Positions 1 through 7,818 of a stretch of 64,000 nt of DNA are shown in pieces (the stretch's first letter is position 1; every line of letters starts with the position of its first letter). The notes beneath the pieces are model-generated. The model was given only the letters and a program-made list of their open reading frames with translations. It was not told the origin of the DNA and searched no databases. A program made the position numbers and the translations under genes. This stretch comes from Oceanirhabdus sp. W0125-5 (GTDB lineage: Bacteria; Bacillota; Clostridia; Clostridiales; Clostridiaceae): contig NZ_CP115913.1 of the NCBI RefSeq assembly GCF_027938815.1, positions 3,072,001 to 3,136,000 on the forward strand. Direction: 5' to 3'.

Positions 1-235
1 GGATATTCAAGATAATATTATCTCAATAGAAAATATTTTCAGCCATCTTAATGAGCTTAATCTTAATGAAAAATTTTCTAAATTAGTTAGTAATGGAGTT
101 GTTATCAAAGATAAAGCTCTTATAAGTTCGTTAGAAAAGAATAAACAATACAGAGTGTATAGTTTTGAAAGAGAATTTATTGGGCTGGGAGAGCTTGGTG
201 AAAATGGATTCAAGATATTCAAAAGATATAGTTAG
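1..235 (+). CDS. truB: tRNA pseudouridine synthase B, C-terminal fragment
   Basis: This is the last 77 codons of a gene that enters from the left edge, read in frame 2 and ending at TAG 233-235. TruB makes pseudouridine-55 in the T-loop of tRNAs. Only the C-terminal tail is present, so no catalytic motif can be seen. The identity rests on the tail (it ends in GENGFKIFKRYS, like a TruB C-terminal domain) and on its place directly before ribF, the usual truB-ribF-rpsO-pnp order in Firmicutes. The stop overlaps the ribosome binding site of ribF, so the two are probably translationally coupled. Confidence 0.7.
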   Translation, partial: DIQDNIISIENIFSHLNELNLNEKFSKLVSNGVVIKDKALISSLEKNKQYRVYSFEREFIGLGELGENGFKIFKRYS

Positions 236-244
236 GTGATGTTT

Positions 245-1162
245 ATGAAAATATTAAAAGATGATGTTGGGATACATGAAAATACTGTAATAGTTCTTGG
301 AAGTTTTGATGGGATACATATTGGACATAGAAAATTAATTGAAACTGCAATTGAAATTGGACAAATGTCTAGAATGAAGAGTATGGTATATACTTTTGCT
401 AACCATCCATTGAGTGTAATTAATTCTCATAGAACTCCAAAACTATTAATGAGTAATAAAGTAAAAATAGAGTATTTTGAAAAACTTGGAGTTGATATTT
501 TGGCTCTAATAGAGTTTAATAAAGAATTTATGGAAATAAGTCCTGAAGACTTTATTAAACTTTTAACAGAAAAATATGGAGCAAAGCATATAATTGTTGG
601 GTACAACTATCGTTTTGGATATAAGAATCTTGGCGATGTTGAGTTATTAAGAAGTATGCAGGAAAATCTAGGGTTTGAACTGCATGTGGTTGAACCAGTA
701 AAATTAGGCGGTACTCCAGTAAGTAGTACATTTATACGAGGATTAATAATAGAGGGTGAGATTTCAGTAGCTAATGAATTCTTAGGCCATAGTTTTGTTA
801 TTGATGGAAAAATTATTCGAGGAAAACAAATCGGTCGAACAATCGGTTTTCCAACAATAAATTTAGATTATAATTTAGAAAATTTAGTTCCAAGGGGTGG
901 AGTTTATTACACTGTTGCGGAAATTGAGGGAGAATATTTCAAAGGAATAACAAATGTAGGGTATAATCCAACGGTGAATGGAAATAAATTAAGTATAGAG
1001 ACTTATCTCTTGGATTTTAATAAAGATGTATATGATTATTATTTTAAGCTTCACTTTATTGAGCGAATTAGAGATGAGAAAAAATTTGAAAATATTGAAT
1101 TGCTAAAGAAGCAAATTCAGAGAGATAAAGAATATGTAGAACAACAAGTTATGTGGTTTTAA
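245..1162 (+). CDS. ribF: Bifunctional riboflavin kinase / FAD synthetase
   Basis: This cytoplasmic enzyme phosphorylates riboflavin to FMN and adenylylates FMN to FAD. The 305-aa protein has the N-terminal nucleotidyltransferase domain with a HIGH-type signature (GSFDGIHIGHRKL, about residues 20-32) and a later STFIRGLI motif. The C-terminal riboflavin kinase domain carries GFPTINL and PRGGVYYT. Length and domain order are normal for RibF. ATG 245 is chosen because AGGTGAT (234-240) lies just upstream; GTG 236 and ATG 239 are in frame but overlap that site. It follows truB directly and ends just before the rpsO promoter. Confidence 0.95.
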   Translation: MKILKDDVGIHENTVIVLGSFDGIHIGHRKLIETAIEIGQMSRMKSMVYTFANHPLSVINSHRTPKLLMSNKVKIEYFEKLGVDILALIEFNKEFMEISPEDFIKLLTEKYGAKHIIVGYNYRFGYKNLGDVELLRSMQENLGFELHVVEPVKLGGTPVSSTFIRGLIIEGEISVANEFLGHSFVIDGKIIRGKQIGRTIGFPTINLDYNLENLVPRGGVYYTVAEIEGEYFKGITNVGYNPTVNGNKLSIETYLLDFNKDVYDYYFKLHFIERIRDEKKFENIELLKKQIQRDKEYVEQQVMWF

Positions 1163-1170
1163 AAAAATGT

Positions 1171-1199
1171 TTTACATTTAATTAATTATCTGTTATAAT
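1171..1199 (+). promoter_or_regulatory. Sigma-A promoter of rpsO
   Basis: TTTACA (1171-1176) and TATAAT (1194-1199) are separated by 17 bp, and a TG at 1191-1192 makes an extended -10. It begins just after the ribF stop, so rpsO has its own strong promoter. Confidence 0.8.
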
Positions 1200-1210
1200 T
1201 GCAAAGAACC

Positions 1211-1251
1211 CTATTCTAAGATTTGCGATTCACCAACGTTATCTTGGATAG
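1211..1251 (+). promoter_or_regulatory. Hairpin in the rpsO leader, possible S15 autoregulatory site
   Basis: CTATTCTAAGAT (1211-1222) can pair with ATCTTGGATAG (1241-1251), with one bulge and one G-U pair, just downstream of the promoter and upstream of the GGAGGTG ribosome binding site. Ribosomal protein S15 is known to repress its own mRNA through leader structures in several bacteria. Assigning that role here is inference from position. Confidence 0.4.
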
Positions 1252-1276
1252 TGGGGATATTTTTGGAGGTGTAGAA

Positions 1277-1540
1277 ATGGATAAAGCAACTAAATTAGAA
1301 ATTATCAAAGAGTACGGAAAATGTGAAGGAGACACTGGTTCTGCAGAAGTACAAGTAGCATTACTTACTCACAGAATTAAGCATTTAACAGAGCATTTAA
1401 AAATGCACAAGAAAGACCATCACTCAAGAAGAGGATTAATGATGATGATCGGTCAAAGAAAGAGATTCCTTAAGTACATCAAGAATAGAGACATTAACGA
1501 GTATCGTGCTTTAATCAAGAGATTAGGAATAAGAAAATAA
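1277..1540 (+). CDS. rpsO: 30S ribosomal protein S15
   Basis: S15 is a primary 16S rRNA-binding protein of the small subunit platform. The 87-aa sequence is full length and carries the family signatures [31 protein letters not shown] and the C-terminal [15 protein letters not shown]. The start is ATG 1277, six bases after GGAGGTG (1265-1271). An in-frame upstream codon at 1223 would only translate the structured leader and is not used here. It has its own promoter and terminator. Confidence 0.98.
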   Translation: MDKATKLEIIKEYGKCEGDTGSAEVQVALLTHRIKHLTEHLKMHKKDHHSRRGLMMMIGQRKRFLKYIKNRDINEYRALIKRLGIRK

Positions 1541-1542
1541 TT

Positions 1543-1572
1543 AAAAGAGTGGCAATGCCGCTCTTTATTTGT
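1543..1572 (+). terminator. Intrinsic terminator of rpsO
   Basis: AAAGAGTGGC and GCCGCTCTTT pair around an AAT loop (about 1544-1566) with one G-U pair, followed by a T-rich tail. Confidence 0.8.
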
Positions 1573-1620
1573 ATATTCACTAGACATAATATTATAAATT
1601 TTATAATAAAATTTATAACT

Positions 1621-1648
1621 TTGACAATAATATAAATAGTAATATTAT
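1621..1648 (+). promoter_or_regulatory. Possible promoter of pnp
   Basis: TTGACA (1621-1626) is followed after 16 bp by TATTAT (1643-1648). Two further TATAAT boxes (1710-1715 and 1764-1769) lie closer to pnp, the latter preceded by TG, so the true start is uncertain. The leader up to ATG 1793 is long and AT-rich. Confidence 0.45.
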
Positions 1649-1792
1649 ATATAAAAATTATTATATACACAATTTATTTGAAAAATATTAAAAATTGATG
1701 AAAATATGGTATAATATATATCTATGGGAAATTTCTAAAATGAATTGGAAATATAAATTTTGATATAATACATAGGAATTTGGAGGTAAAAT

Positions 1793-3904
1793 ATGAGTCA
1801 TGTACTAGAAACTTCGTTCGCTGGAAGAACGTTGAAAGTAGAATGCGGAAAAACAGGCATGTTATCTGACTGTGCAATGTTTGTTAGCTATGGCGATACA
1901 GTTATAATGGTAAATGTTAACGCATCTAAAGAGCCAAGAGAAGGCATTGACTTCTTTCCATTAAGTGTTGAGTATGAAGAAAGACTATATTCAGTAGGTA
2001 AAATACCTGGTGGATTTATAAAAAGAGAAGGAAAACCATCTGAAAAATCTGTTCTAAGTGCAAGAGCGATTGACAGACCATTAAGACCACTATTCCCAAA
2101 AGGGTATAGAAATGATGTTCAAATCGTATGTACTGTAATGTCTGTTGAACAGGATAACTTACCAGAGTTTATTGCAATGAATGCTGCTTCATTAGCATTA
2201 TGTGCATCAAGTATTCCTTTTACTTCTCCTGTAGCAACAGTATCTATTGGTTTAATTGATGGAGAATTTATAGTTTTCCCAAATGTTGAACAAAGAGAAC
2301 AGAGTATTATGCAATTAACTGTTTGTGCTACAAAAGATAGAGTTATGATGGTAGAAGCAGGCGGAGATGAAATTGATGAAGAAACAATGATAGATGCTAT
2401 CAAATTTGGATTTGATCAATGTCAGGAATTAATTAAATTCCAAGAAGAAGTAGTAGCGAAATGTGGTAAAGAAAAACCAGAGCCAATATTACATAAAGTT
2501 GATGAGACAATTGAAGCAGAGGTTCGTGAGTTTGCTTTTGAAATGACAAAAGAAGCTATGTATATCATTGATAAAGATGAACGTGCTGCTAAGATGAACA
2601 TAGTTAGAGAAAAAGTAGATGAAGAATTCGGTGAAAAATATGCCGATAATCGTTCTGATGTTGCAGATACATTATATAAGATTCAAAAAGATGTAGTTAG
2701 AAACATGCTTCTTAATGAAAGAAGAAGACCAGATGGAAGAGCTTTTGATGAAGTAAGACATCTGGAAAGTGAAGTATCATTATTACCTAGAACTCATGGT
2801 AGTGGATTATTTACAAGAGGATTAACACAAGTAATGACTGTAGCTACATTAGGAGCTCTAGGAGATGCACAAACATTAGATGGTCTTGGAGCTGAAAGTT
2901 CTAAGAGATATATGCATCATTATAATTTCCCTTCATATAGTGTTGGTGAAACTAGACCGATGAGAGGTCCAGGTAGAAGAGAGATTGGACATGGAGCACT
3001 AGCTGAAAGAGCACTTGAGCCATTAATACCAAGTGAAGAGGAATTCCCATATACAATTAGATTAGTTTCTGAAGTTCTAAGTTCAAATGGTTCTACTTCA
3101 CAAGCAAGTGTATGTGCTAGTACATTAGCTTTATTAGATGCAGGGGTTCCAATTAAGAGACCAGCAGCGGGTATAGCTATGGGATTAATAACTAGCGAAG
3201 ATTTATCTCAAGAAGCTGTTATGACAGATATCCAAGGGTTAGAAGATTTCTTTGCAGATATGGACTTTAAAGTTGCAGGAACTGAGAAAGGTATTACTTC
3301 TATCCAAGTAGATACTAAAATAGCAGGATTATCTGAAACAATAATTAAAGATGCTATATATGGAGCAAAGAAAGCTAGATTACAAATTCTTGATGTTATG
3401 AAGAAATGTATACCTACTCATAGAGAGGAACTTTCTAAATATGCTCCAAGAATGCATAGTTTACAAGTAGATCCTGATAAGATTAGAACAATTATCGGAC
3501 CAGGTGGAAAAACAATAAAAGGTATTATAGCTGAAACAGGAGTGTCTATTGATACAAATGATGATGGAAAAGTTGTTGTAATGTCAAATGACGCTGAAAA
3601 TGCTGAAAAAGCTTTAGCAATGATAAAAGAACTTATAAGAGAAGTTGAAGTAGGTGAAATTTATCTAGGTAAAGTTACTAAAATTACTAATTTCGGTGCA
3701 TTTGTTGAAGTTTTACCTGGTAAAGAGGGTCTTGTTCATATTTCTAAACTTGACCATAAGAGAGTTGCTAAAGTTGAGGATGTAGTTACTGTTGGTGATG
3801 AAATTCTTGTTAAGGTAACAGAAATTGATGCTCAAGGCAGAGTTAATCTTTCTAGAAAAGATGCAATTGAAAAAAGTGAAAAAGATAATAAAGAAGAAAA
3901 ATAA
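1793..3904 (+). CDS. pnp: Polyribonucleotide nucleotidyltransferase (PNPase)
   Basis: PNPase is a phosphorolytic 3'-5' exoribonuclease of mRNA decay that works as a trimer. The 703-aa protein has two RNase PH domains (about 10-220 and 310-530, the second with [13 protein letters not shown]), a KH domain ([10 protein letters not shown], about 565) and a C-terminal S1 domain ([17 protein letters not shown]). It ends in a charged lysine/glutamate tail. TTTGGAGG precedes ATG 1793 at good spacing. The rpsO-pnp neighbourhood is standard. A small hairpin with a T run follows the stop and may attenuate read-through into the M16 gene. Confidence 0.97.
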   Translation: MSHVLETSFAGRTLKVECGKTGMLSDCAMFVSYGDTVIMVNVNASKEPREGIDFFPLSVEYEERLYSVGKIPGGFIKREGKPSEKSVLSARAIDRPLRPLFPKGYRNDVQIVCTVMSVEQDNLPEFIAMNAASLALCASSIPFTSPVATVSIGLIDGEFIVFPNVEQREQSIMQLTVCATKDRVMMVEAGGDEIDEETMIDAIKFGFDQCQELIKFQEEVVAKCGKEKPEPILHKVDETIEAEVREFAFEMTKEAMYIIDKDERAAKMNIVREKVDEEFGEKYADNRSDVADTLYKIQKDVVRNMLLNERRRPDGRAFDEVRHLESEVSLLPRTHGSGLFTRGLTQVMTVATLGALGDAQTLDGLGAESSKRYMHHYNFPSYSVGETRPMRGPGRREIGHGALAERALEPLIPSEEEFPYTIRLVSEVLSSNGSTSQASVCASTLALLDAGVPIKRPAAGIAMGLITSEDLSQEAVMTDIQGLEDFFADMDFKVAGTEKGITSIQVDTKIAGLSETIIKDAIYGAKKARLQILDVMKKCIPTHREELSKYAPRMHSLQVDPDKIRTIIGPGGKTIKGIIAETGVSIDTNDDGKVVVMSNDAENAEKALAMIKELIREVEVGEIYLGKVTKITNFGAFVEVLPGKEGLVHISKLDHKRVAKVEDVVTVGDEILVKVTEIDAQGRVNLSRKDAIEKSEKDNKEEK

Positions 3905-3911
3905 TGAGGAG

Positions 3912-3935
3912 GGCAGAAATGCCTTTTTCTTTTAA
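3912..3935 (+). terminator. Short terminator or attenuator after pnp
   Basis: GGCA (3912-3915), loop GAAA, TGCC (3920-3923), then a run of T with one C. The 4-bp core stem is short (one more pair with G-U), so termination may be partial. Confidence 0.45.
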
Positions 3936-3955
3936 ATTAAAAAAGGAGAATACTT

Positions 3956-5215
3956 ATGTATAATATTTATTCTTTAAAGAATGGGTTGAGAGTTGTTACA
4001 GAAAAGATTGAATATGTAAATTCCGTTAGTGTTGGTATTTGGATGAAAATAGGTGCGAGAAATGAGAAAAAAGAAGAAACAGGTATTTCACATTTCATTG
4101 AGCACATGCTTTTTAAAGGTACAGAAACCAAAAGTGCAATGGATATTGTTAAATCAATTGAAGATGTAGGTGGACATATTAATGCTTTTACAGGTAAGGA
4201 AACTACATGTATATATGTTCGCGCTTTAAATACTCATGAAAAATTATGTGTTGAAACTTTAGCTGATATGATTTTTAATTCACTATTCAATGAGGATGAT
4301 ATTGAAAAGGAAAAGATGGTTATTGGCGAAGAAATAAACATGAATGATGATTCTCCAGAAGATTTATTAACAGATCTTCAATGTAGAGCTATGTGGGGAG
4401 ATGGGTCATTAGCAAATACAATATTAGGAACAAAAGAAGCAATTGGAAAATTGAATAGAGAAAAAATAAAAAAATATATAAAAGAGAACTATATTCCTGA
4501 AAATTGTGTTATTTCAATATGTGGTAATTTTTCGGATGATATGGGTAAGCTTATTGAAGAGAATTTTGCACATTGGAATAATCAAAATAACTTAGTTAGA
4601 ACATATGATGTTCCAGTTAAGGTGAATAACAATATTTTTAAACCTAAAGAGATTGAACAACTTCACATAAACATGGGATTAGAGGGTGTTCAACTAGGTA
4701 GTGATGATATTTATCCCCTTGCAATATTAACTAATAGATTTGGTGGTGGGGCATCATCAATTTTATTCCAAAAAGTAAGGGAAGAACAAGGGTTATGTTA
4801 CTCTGTATATGCATTTAATTCAGCATATGTTAATACAGGTGCACTAAACATTTATGGTGCTCTTAGTCCAAATACTGTTCAGCAATTTATTGATATTACA
4901 ACAGAAGAAGTTGATAAATTTAGTAAATTTAAGTTTAGTAAGGAAGAACTATATAAAGCTAAAGAACAACTAAAAGGGGGATATTTGCTTGCTCTTGAGA
5001 ATACAAGCAATAGAATGTTCAGTAATGGAAGAACCCTGCTTATGAATGATAAAGTAAAGACTCCTGATGAGATATTAGGGAAAATTGAAGCAATAGATAA
5101 TGATAGAATAGAAGTTATGATGGATAGAATCTTTAAAAAGGGTATTCTTAACTACACTTTTGTTGGAAGTGGTGAAGATAAAGTATCTGTTGATAATTTA
5201 AAAATTCTTAAATAA
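3956..5215 (+). CDS. M16 family zinc peptidase (processing-peptidase-like)
   Basis: This 419-aa protein belongs to the M16/insulinase family. The inverted zinc motif is seen as HFIEHMLFKGT (about residues 50-60), with a downstream acidic stretch (EKEKMVIGEEINM) that supplies the third ligand in this family. The C-terminal half has the expected arginine/tyrosine motif region (FQKVREEQGLCYSVYAF). Its Bacillus counterpart (YmxG/MlpA) sits in the same place after pnp. It is probably cytoplasmic, since no signal peptide is visible. AAAAGGAGA precedes ATG 3956. Confidence 0.9.
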   Translation: MYNIYSLKNGLRVVTEKIEYVNSVSVGIWMKIGARNEKKEETGISHFIEHMLFKGTETKSAMDIVKSIEDVGGHINAFTGKETTCIYVRALNTHEKLCVETLADMIFNSLFNEDDIEKEKMVIGEEINMNDDSPEDLLTDLQCRAMWGDGSLANTILGTKEAIGKLNREKIKKYIKENYIPENCVISICGNFSDDMGKLIEENFAHWNNQNNLVRTYDVPVKVNNNIFKPKEIEQLHINMGLEGVQLGSDDIYPLAILTNRFGGGASSILFQKVREEQGLCYSVYAFNSAYVNTGALNIYGALSPNTVQQFIDITTEEVDKFSKFKFSKEELYKAKEQLKGGYLLALENTSNRMFSNGRTLLMNDKVKTPDEILGKIEAIDNDRIEVMMDRIFKKGILNYTFVGSGEDKVSVDNLKILK

Positions 5216-5244
5216 ATATATATGTATAATAGATTACCTTCTTA

Positions 5245-5270
5245 CATAAGTATTAATAATAATACTTATG
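5245..5270 (+). promoter_or_regulatory. Perfect hairpin directly upstream of the ylmC ribosome binding site
   Basis: CATAAGTATT (5245-5254) and AATACTTATG (5261-5270) form a perfect 10-bp stem with a 6-nt AATAAT loop. AGGAGGT starts four bases later. There is no T run, so it is not a terminator. It could be an mRNA stabiliser, a processing site or a DNA operator. Confidence 0.5.
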
Positions 5271-5290
5271 ATCAGGAGGTTAATTTTTTT

Positions 5291-5557
5291 ATGGATAAAA
5301 AGCGTAAATATTTTAGTGATATGGAAAAGTATGAGATTATAAATATTAATGATGGAGATAAATATAGCTATCTTGGACATAATGATGTTATTATTGATGA
5401 GGACGGAAATCTTAAAAAAATCATGTTAGGTGGCTCTGAAGGTAAGATATCATTGTTTACAAATAAGGTTCCTACTGTTGAAATACCATGGGATAAGGTG
5501 AGAAAAATCGGAAGTAAAACAATCATAATTGATTTTGAAGGTGAATTAGATAAATAG
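5291..5557 (+). CDS. YlmC/YmxH family PRC-barrel-like protein
   Basis: This 88-aa protein matches the YlmC/YmxH family of short PRC-barrel-like proteins linked to sporulation in Firmicutes. Its pattern is a small beta-rich domain with LGHNDVIIDEDGNLKKIML and VEIPWDKVRKIGSKTIIIDFE. Its place between the M16 gene and dapG matches the B. subtilis ymxG-ymxH-dapG neighbourhood. ATG 5291 is chosen because AGGAGGT (5274-5280) precedes it by 10 nt; a longer reading from 5222 would place the hairpin at 5245-5270 inside the coding region. Biochemical function is unknown. Confidence 0.8.
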   Translation: MDKKRKYFSDMEKYEIININDGDKYSYLGHNDVIIDEDGNLKKIMLGGSEGKISLFTNKVPTVEIPWDKVRKIGSKTIIIDFEGELDK

Positions 5558-5624
5558 CACTTTTTGCAATATAAATCTCACTAAAAGTATTACATTATAT
5601 AAATAATGAGGTTATAATATAAAT

Positions 5625-5660
5625 AAAACTACTTCTTTTAAAATTGAAGTAGTTTTATTT
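5625..5660 (+). terminator. Intrinsic terminator of ylmC
   Basis: AAAACTACTTC (5625-5635) and GAAGTAGTTTT (5646-5656) form a perfect stem around a 10-nt loop, followed by T-rich sequence. Confidence 0.8.
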
Positions 5661-5736
5661 ATATTAATTCGAATAGACTTTATACACAAAAATATCATTA
5701 ATAAATATTATATAATAAAGGACTCTGGAGGATAAC

Positions 5737-6924
5737 ATGAAGATTGTAGTTCAAAAATTTGGAGGTACTTCTGTTGCTACCCCTGAAAGAAGAAGTTTAC
5801 TAATAGATAAAGTTAAAAAAGCTATTGATAGAGGAGAATTACCAGTTGTGGTTGTTTCAGCTATGGGAAGAAAGGGTGATCCTTATGCTACAGATACACT
5901 TCTATCACAAATAAATCCTAAATTAAAAACAGAACAGCCTAGATCTGTAGATATGCTCATGAGTTGCGGAGAAATTATCAGTTCGGTAGTAACAAGTTCT
6001 GAGATGTTAATGAAAGGAATAAATGCAATTCCTTTAACAGGTGGTCAAGCAGGTATTATAACTGATGAAAACTTTATGGAAGCTGATTTTATCACTGTTG
6101 ATACTGAAAACATTAAAAGTTTATTAAAGGAAGGAAAAGTACCAGTTATTGCTGGATTTCAAGGTAGAACAAAAAAATGGGACATTACAACAATAGGAAG
6201 AGGAGGAAGTGATGTTACTGCTTCTTTAATTGGCGCTTATTTAAAAGCAGATCGTGTTGAGATTTATACAGATGTTGACGGAATACTTACATCAGATCCT
6301 AATATAGTCCCAAATGCTTCATTGATTAAAACTATTAGTTATGAAGAAAGTTTTCAATTTGCTTATGAGGGTGCAAAGGTTATTCACCCACGAGCTGTTG
6401 AGATTGCTCAAAATCATAACTTACCACTTCTTATAAAAAACACACTTTCCAATAGCGAAGGTACTTTGATCAATAATGATATTTATCTTGATAAAAAGAG
6501 AATAATTACTGGAATTGCTAGCAAAAGTGATAGAGTACAGGTAACAGTTGAATACGAAGGTGATGAAAGCTATTATTCAATGTTTACAATTTTAGGAGAA
6601 CATGATATAAGTTTAGACTTAATAAATGTTTTTCCGAAACAAAAGATATTTACAATTGATAGTGATAAATTAACTCAACTTAAAGAAATATTTAACAATA
6701 TGAATCTAAAATTTGAGTATAAAAAGAATTGCTGTAAGATTGCTTTAATTGGAGCGGGTATGAGAGGAACGCCAGGAGTTATGGCAAGAATTTTAACTGC
6801 TCTAACTAGAGAAAAAATCGAAGTTCTGCAAACAGCCGACTCTCATAACACTATTTGGTGTTTAGTAAATGAAAAAGATAGAGATAAATCTATAATAGCT
6901 CTGCATAAAGAATTCCAACTTTAG
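5737..6924 (+). CDS. dapG: Aspartate kinase
   Basis: Aspartate kinase phosphorylates aspartate, the first step toward lysine, diaminopimelate, threonine and methionine. The 395-aa protein has the N-terminal kinase motif [11 protein letters not shown], the central [16 protein letters not shown] and [12 protein letters not shown], and C-terminal ACT repeats (from about residue 265) for allosteric control. It corresponds in position to B. subtilis dapG (diaminopimelate-sensitive isozyme). In Bacillus, spoVFA, spoVFB and asd lie upstream and dapA downstream; none is here. CTGGAGGATAA precedes ATG 5737. The specific effector is inferred from synteny only. Confidence 0.9.
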   Translation: MKIVVQKFGGTSVATPERRSLLIDKVKKAIDRGELPVVVVSAMGRKGDPYATDTLLSQINPKLKTEQPRSVDMLMSCGEIISSVVTSSEMLMKGINAIPLTGGQAGIITDENFMEADFITVDTENIKSLLKEGKVPVIAGFQGRTKKWDITTIGRGGSDVTASLIGAYLKADRVEIYTDVDGILTSDPNIVPNASLIKTISYEESFQFAYEGAKVIHPRAVEIAQNHNLPLLIKNTLSNSEGTLINNDIYLDKKRIITGIASKSDRVQVTVEYEGDESYYSMFTILGEHDISLDLINVFPKQKIFTIDSDKLTQLKEIFNNMNLKFEYKKNCCKIALIGAGMRGTPGVMARILTALTREKIEVLQTADSHNTIWCLVNEKDRDKSIIALHKEFQL

Positions 6925-6933
6925 GCGAATAGG

Positions 6934-6978
6934 TACACCTCTTAATGGATACAATATGTTTGTTAGGAGGTGTATTTT
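6934..6978 (+). promoter_or_regulatory. Terminator-like hairpin that contains the tepA ribosome binding site
   Basis: TACACCTCTTAA (6934-6945) pairs with TTAGGAGGTGTA (6963-6974) in a 12-bp stem with one G-U pair and a 17-nt loop, followed by TTTTTA. The right arm is the Shine-Dalgarno sequence of the next gene. One structure could therefore both end dapG transcripts and hide the ribosome binding site. Confidence 0.6.
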
Positions 6979-6979
6979 T

Positions 6980-7693
6980 ATGTCTAAAGAAATACATATA
7001 AAGGAAACTAAAGGAGAGAGTACTGCAAATCTTTCAGAAGAAGCATCAAATATAAAAGAATTAGGTGTAAGTGAAGTACCAAAGGCTGATGATAAAAGTA
7101 TCCATGTACTACCGATTATCGGGACTATTGAAGGGCATATGGTTCAACCACCACAAACTAAAACAACTAAATATGAACACGTAATTCCACAACTAGTTTC
7201 TATTGAAAGAGATAGTTCTGTAAAAGGGATTTTAATTATATTAAATACCGTAGGTGGAGATGTGGAAGCTGGCTTAGCTATATCAGAAATGATAAATAGT
7301 CTAAGTAAACCAACTGTATCATTGGTTATAGGAGGCGGGCATTCAATAGGTGTTCCATTAGCGACTTCAGCAAAATATAGTTTTATTTCTCCAACAGCTA
7401 CTATGATTGTTCATCCAATAAGAATGAATGGATTGGTTTTAGGTGTTCCACAAACATTTGAATATTTTAGAAAAATGCAAGAAAGAATAACTAATTTTAT
7501 TGTTAGAACATCAAATATAAGTGAAGATGAGTTTAATCGTCTCATGTTACAGACTGATGAATTACTTAATGATATGGGAACAATACTAATTGGAGAAAAA
7601 GCTGTTGAGTATGGTTTAATTGATGAGGTTGGCGGTATAAGAAAGGCAATTGATAAGTTGAATAAGTTAATAGAAGAAACTGAAGAAAAATAA
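6980..7693 (+). CDS. tepA: TepA/ClpP-like serine protease
   Basis: This 237-aa protein is of the ClpP/crotonase fold, close to the translocation-enhancing protein TepA (YmfB) of B. subtilis, encoded in the same dapG-tepA-spoIIIE region. The nucleophile serine is in [14 protein letters not shown] and the histidine in [10 protein letters not shown]. The N-terminal 60 residues are polar and not conserved in ClpP. ATG 6980 is chosen because AGGAGGTG lies 9 nt upstream. That ribosome binding site is in the right arm of a hairpin (6934-6978), which suggests conditional translation. Confidence 0.85.
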   Translation: MSKEIHIKETKGESTANLSEEASNIKELGVSEVPKADDKSIHVLPIIGTIEGHMVQPPQTKTTKYEHVIPQLVSIERDSSVKGILIILNTVGGDVEAGLAISEMINSLSKPTVSLVIGGGHSIGVPLATSAKYSFISPTATMIVHPIRMNGLVLGVPQTFEYFRKMQERITNFIVRTSNISEDEFNRLMLQTDELLNDMGTILIGEKAVEYGLIDEVGGIRKAIDKLNKLIEETEEK

Positions 7694-7705
7694 ACATGAT
7701 TACAG

Positions 7706-7741
7706 AACCTGAGTTCTTTTAAGAATTTAGGTTTTATTTTT
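7706..7741 (+). terminator. Intrinsic terminator of tepA
   Basis: AACCTGAGTTCTT (7706-7718) and AAGAATTTAGGTT (7721-7733) pair over 13 bp with two G-U pairs, followed by TTATTTTT. Confidence 0.8.
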
Positions 7742-7818
7742 ATGTTCTATTTGAAATTTATTTAACTTGGTAGGAATTATTATAGTAAATGTAGAATAGT
7801 AAAAAAGGAGGTGAAATG

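Noticed and set aside
1223..1276. Longer N-terminus for ribosomal protein S15
   Set aside because: The extra codons match no S15 protein, lie in a structured leader and lack a ribosome binding site.
5558..5736. Possible lysine riboswitch before the aspartate kinase gene
   Set aside because: The interval is short, starts with an ordinary terminator and shows no L-box core elements that I can recognise.
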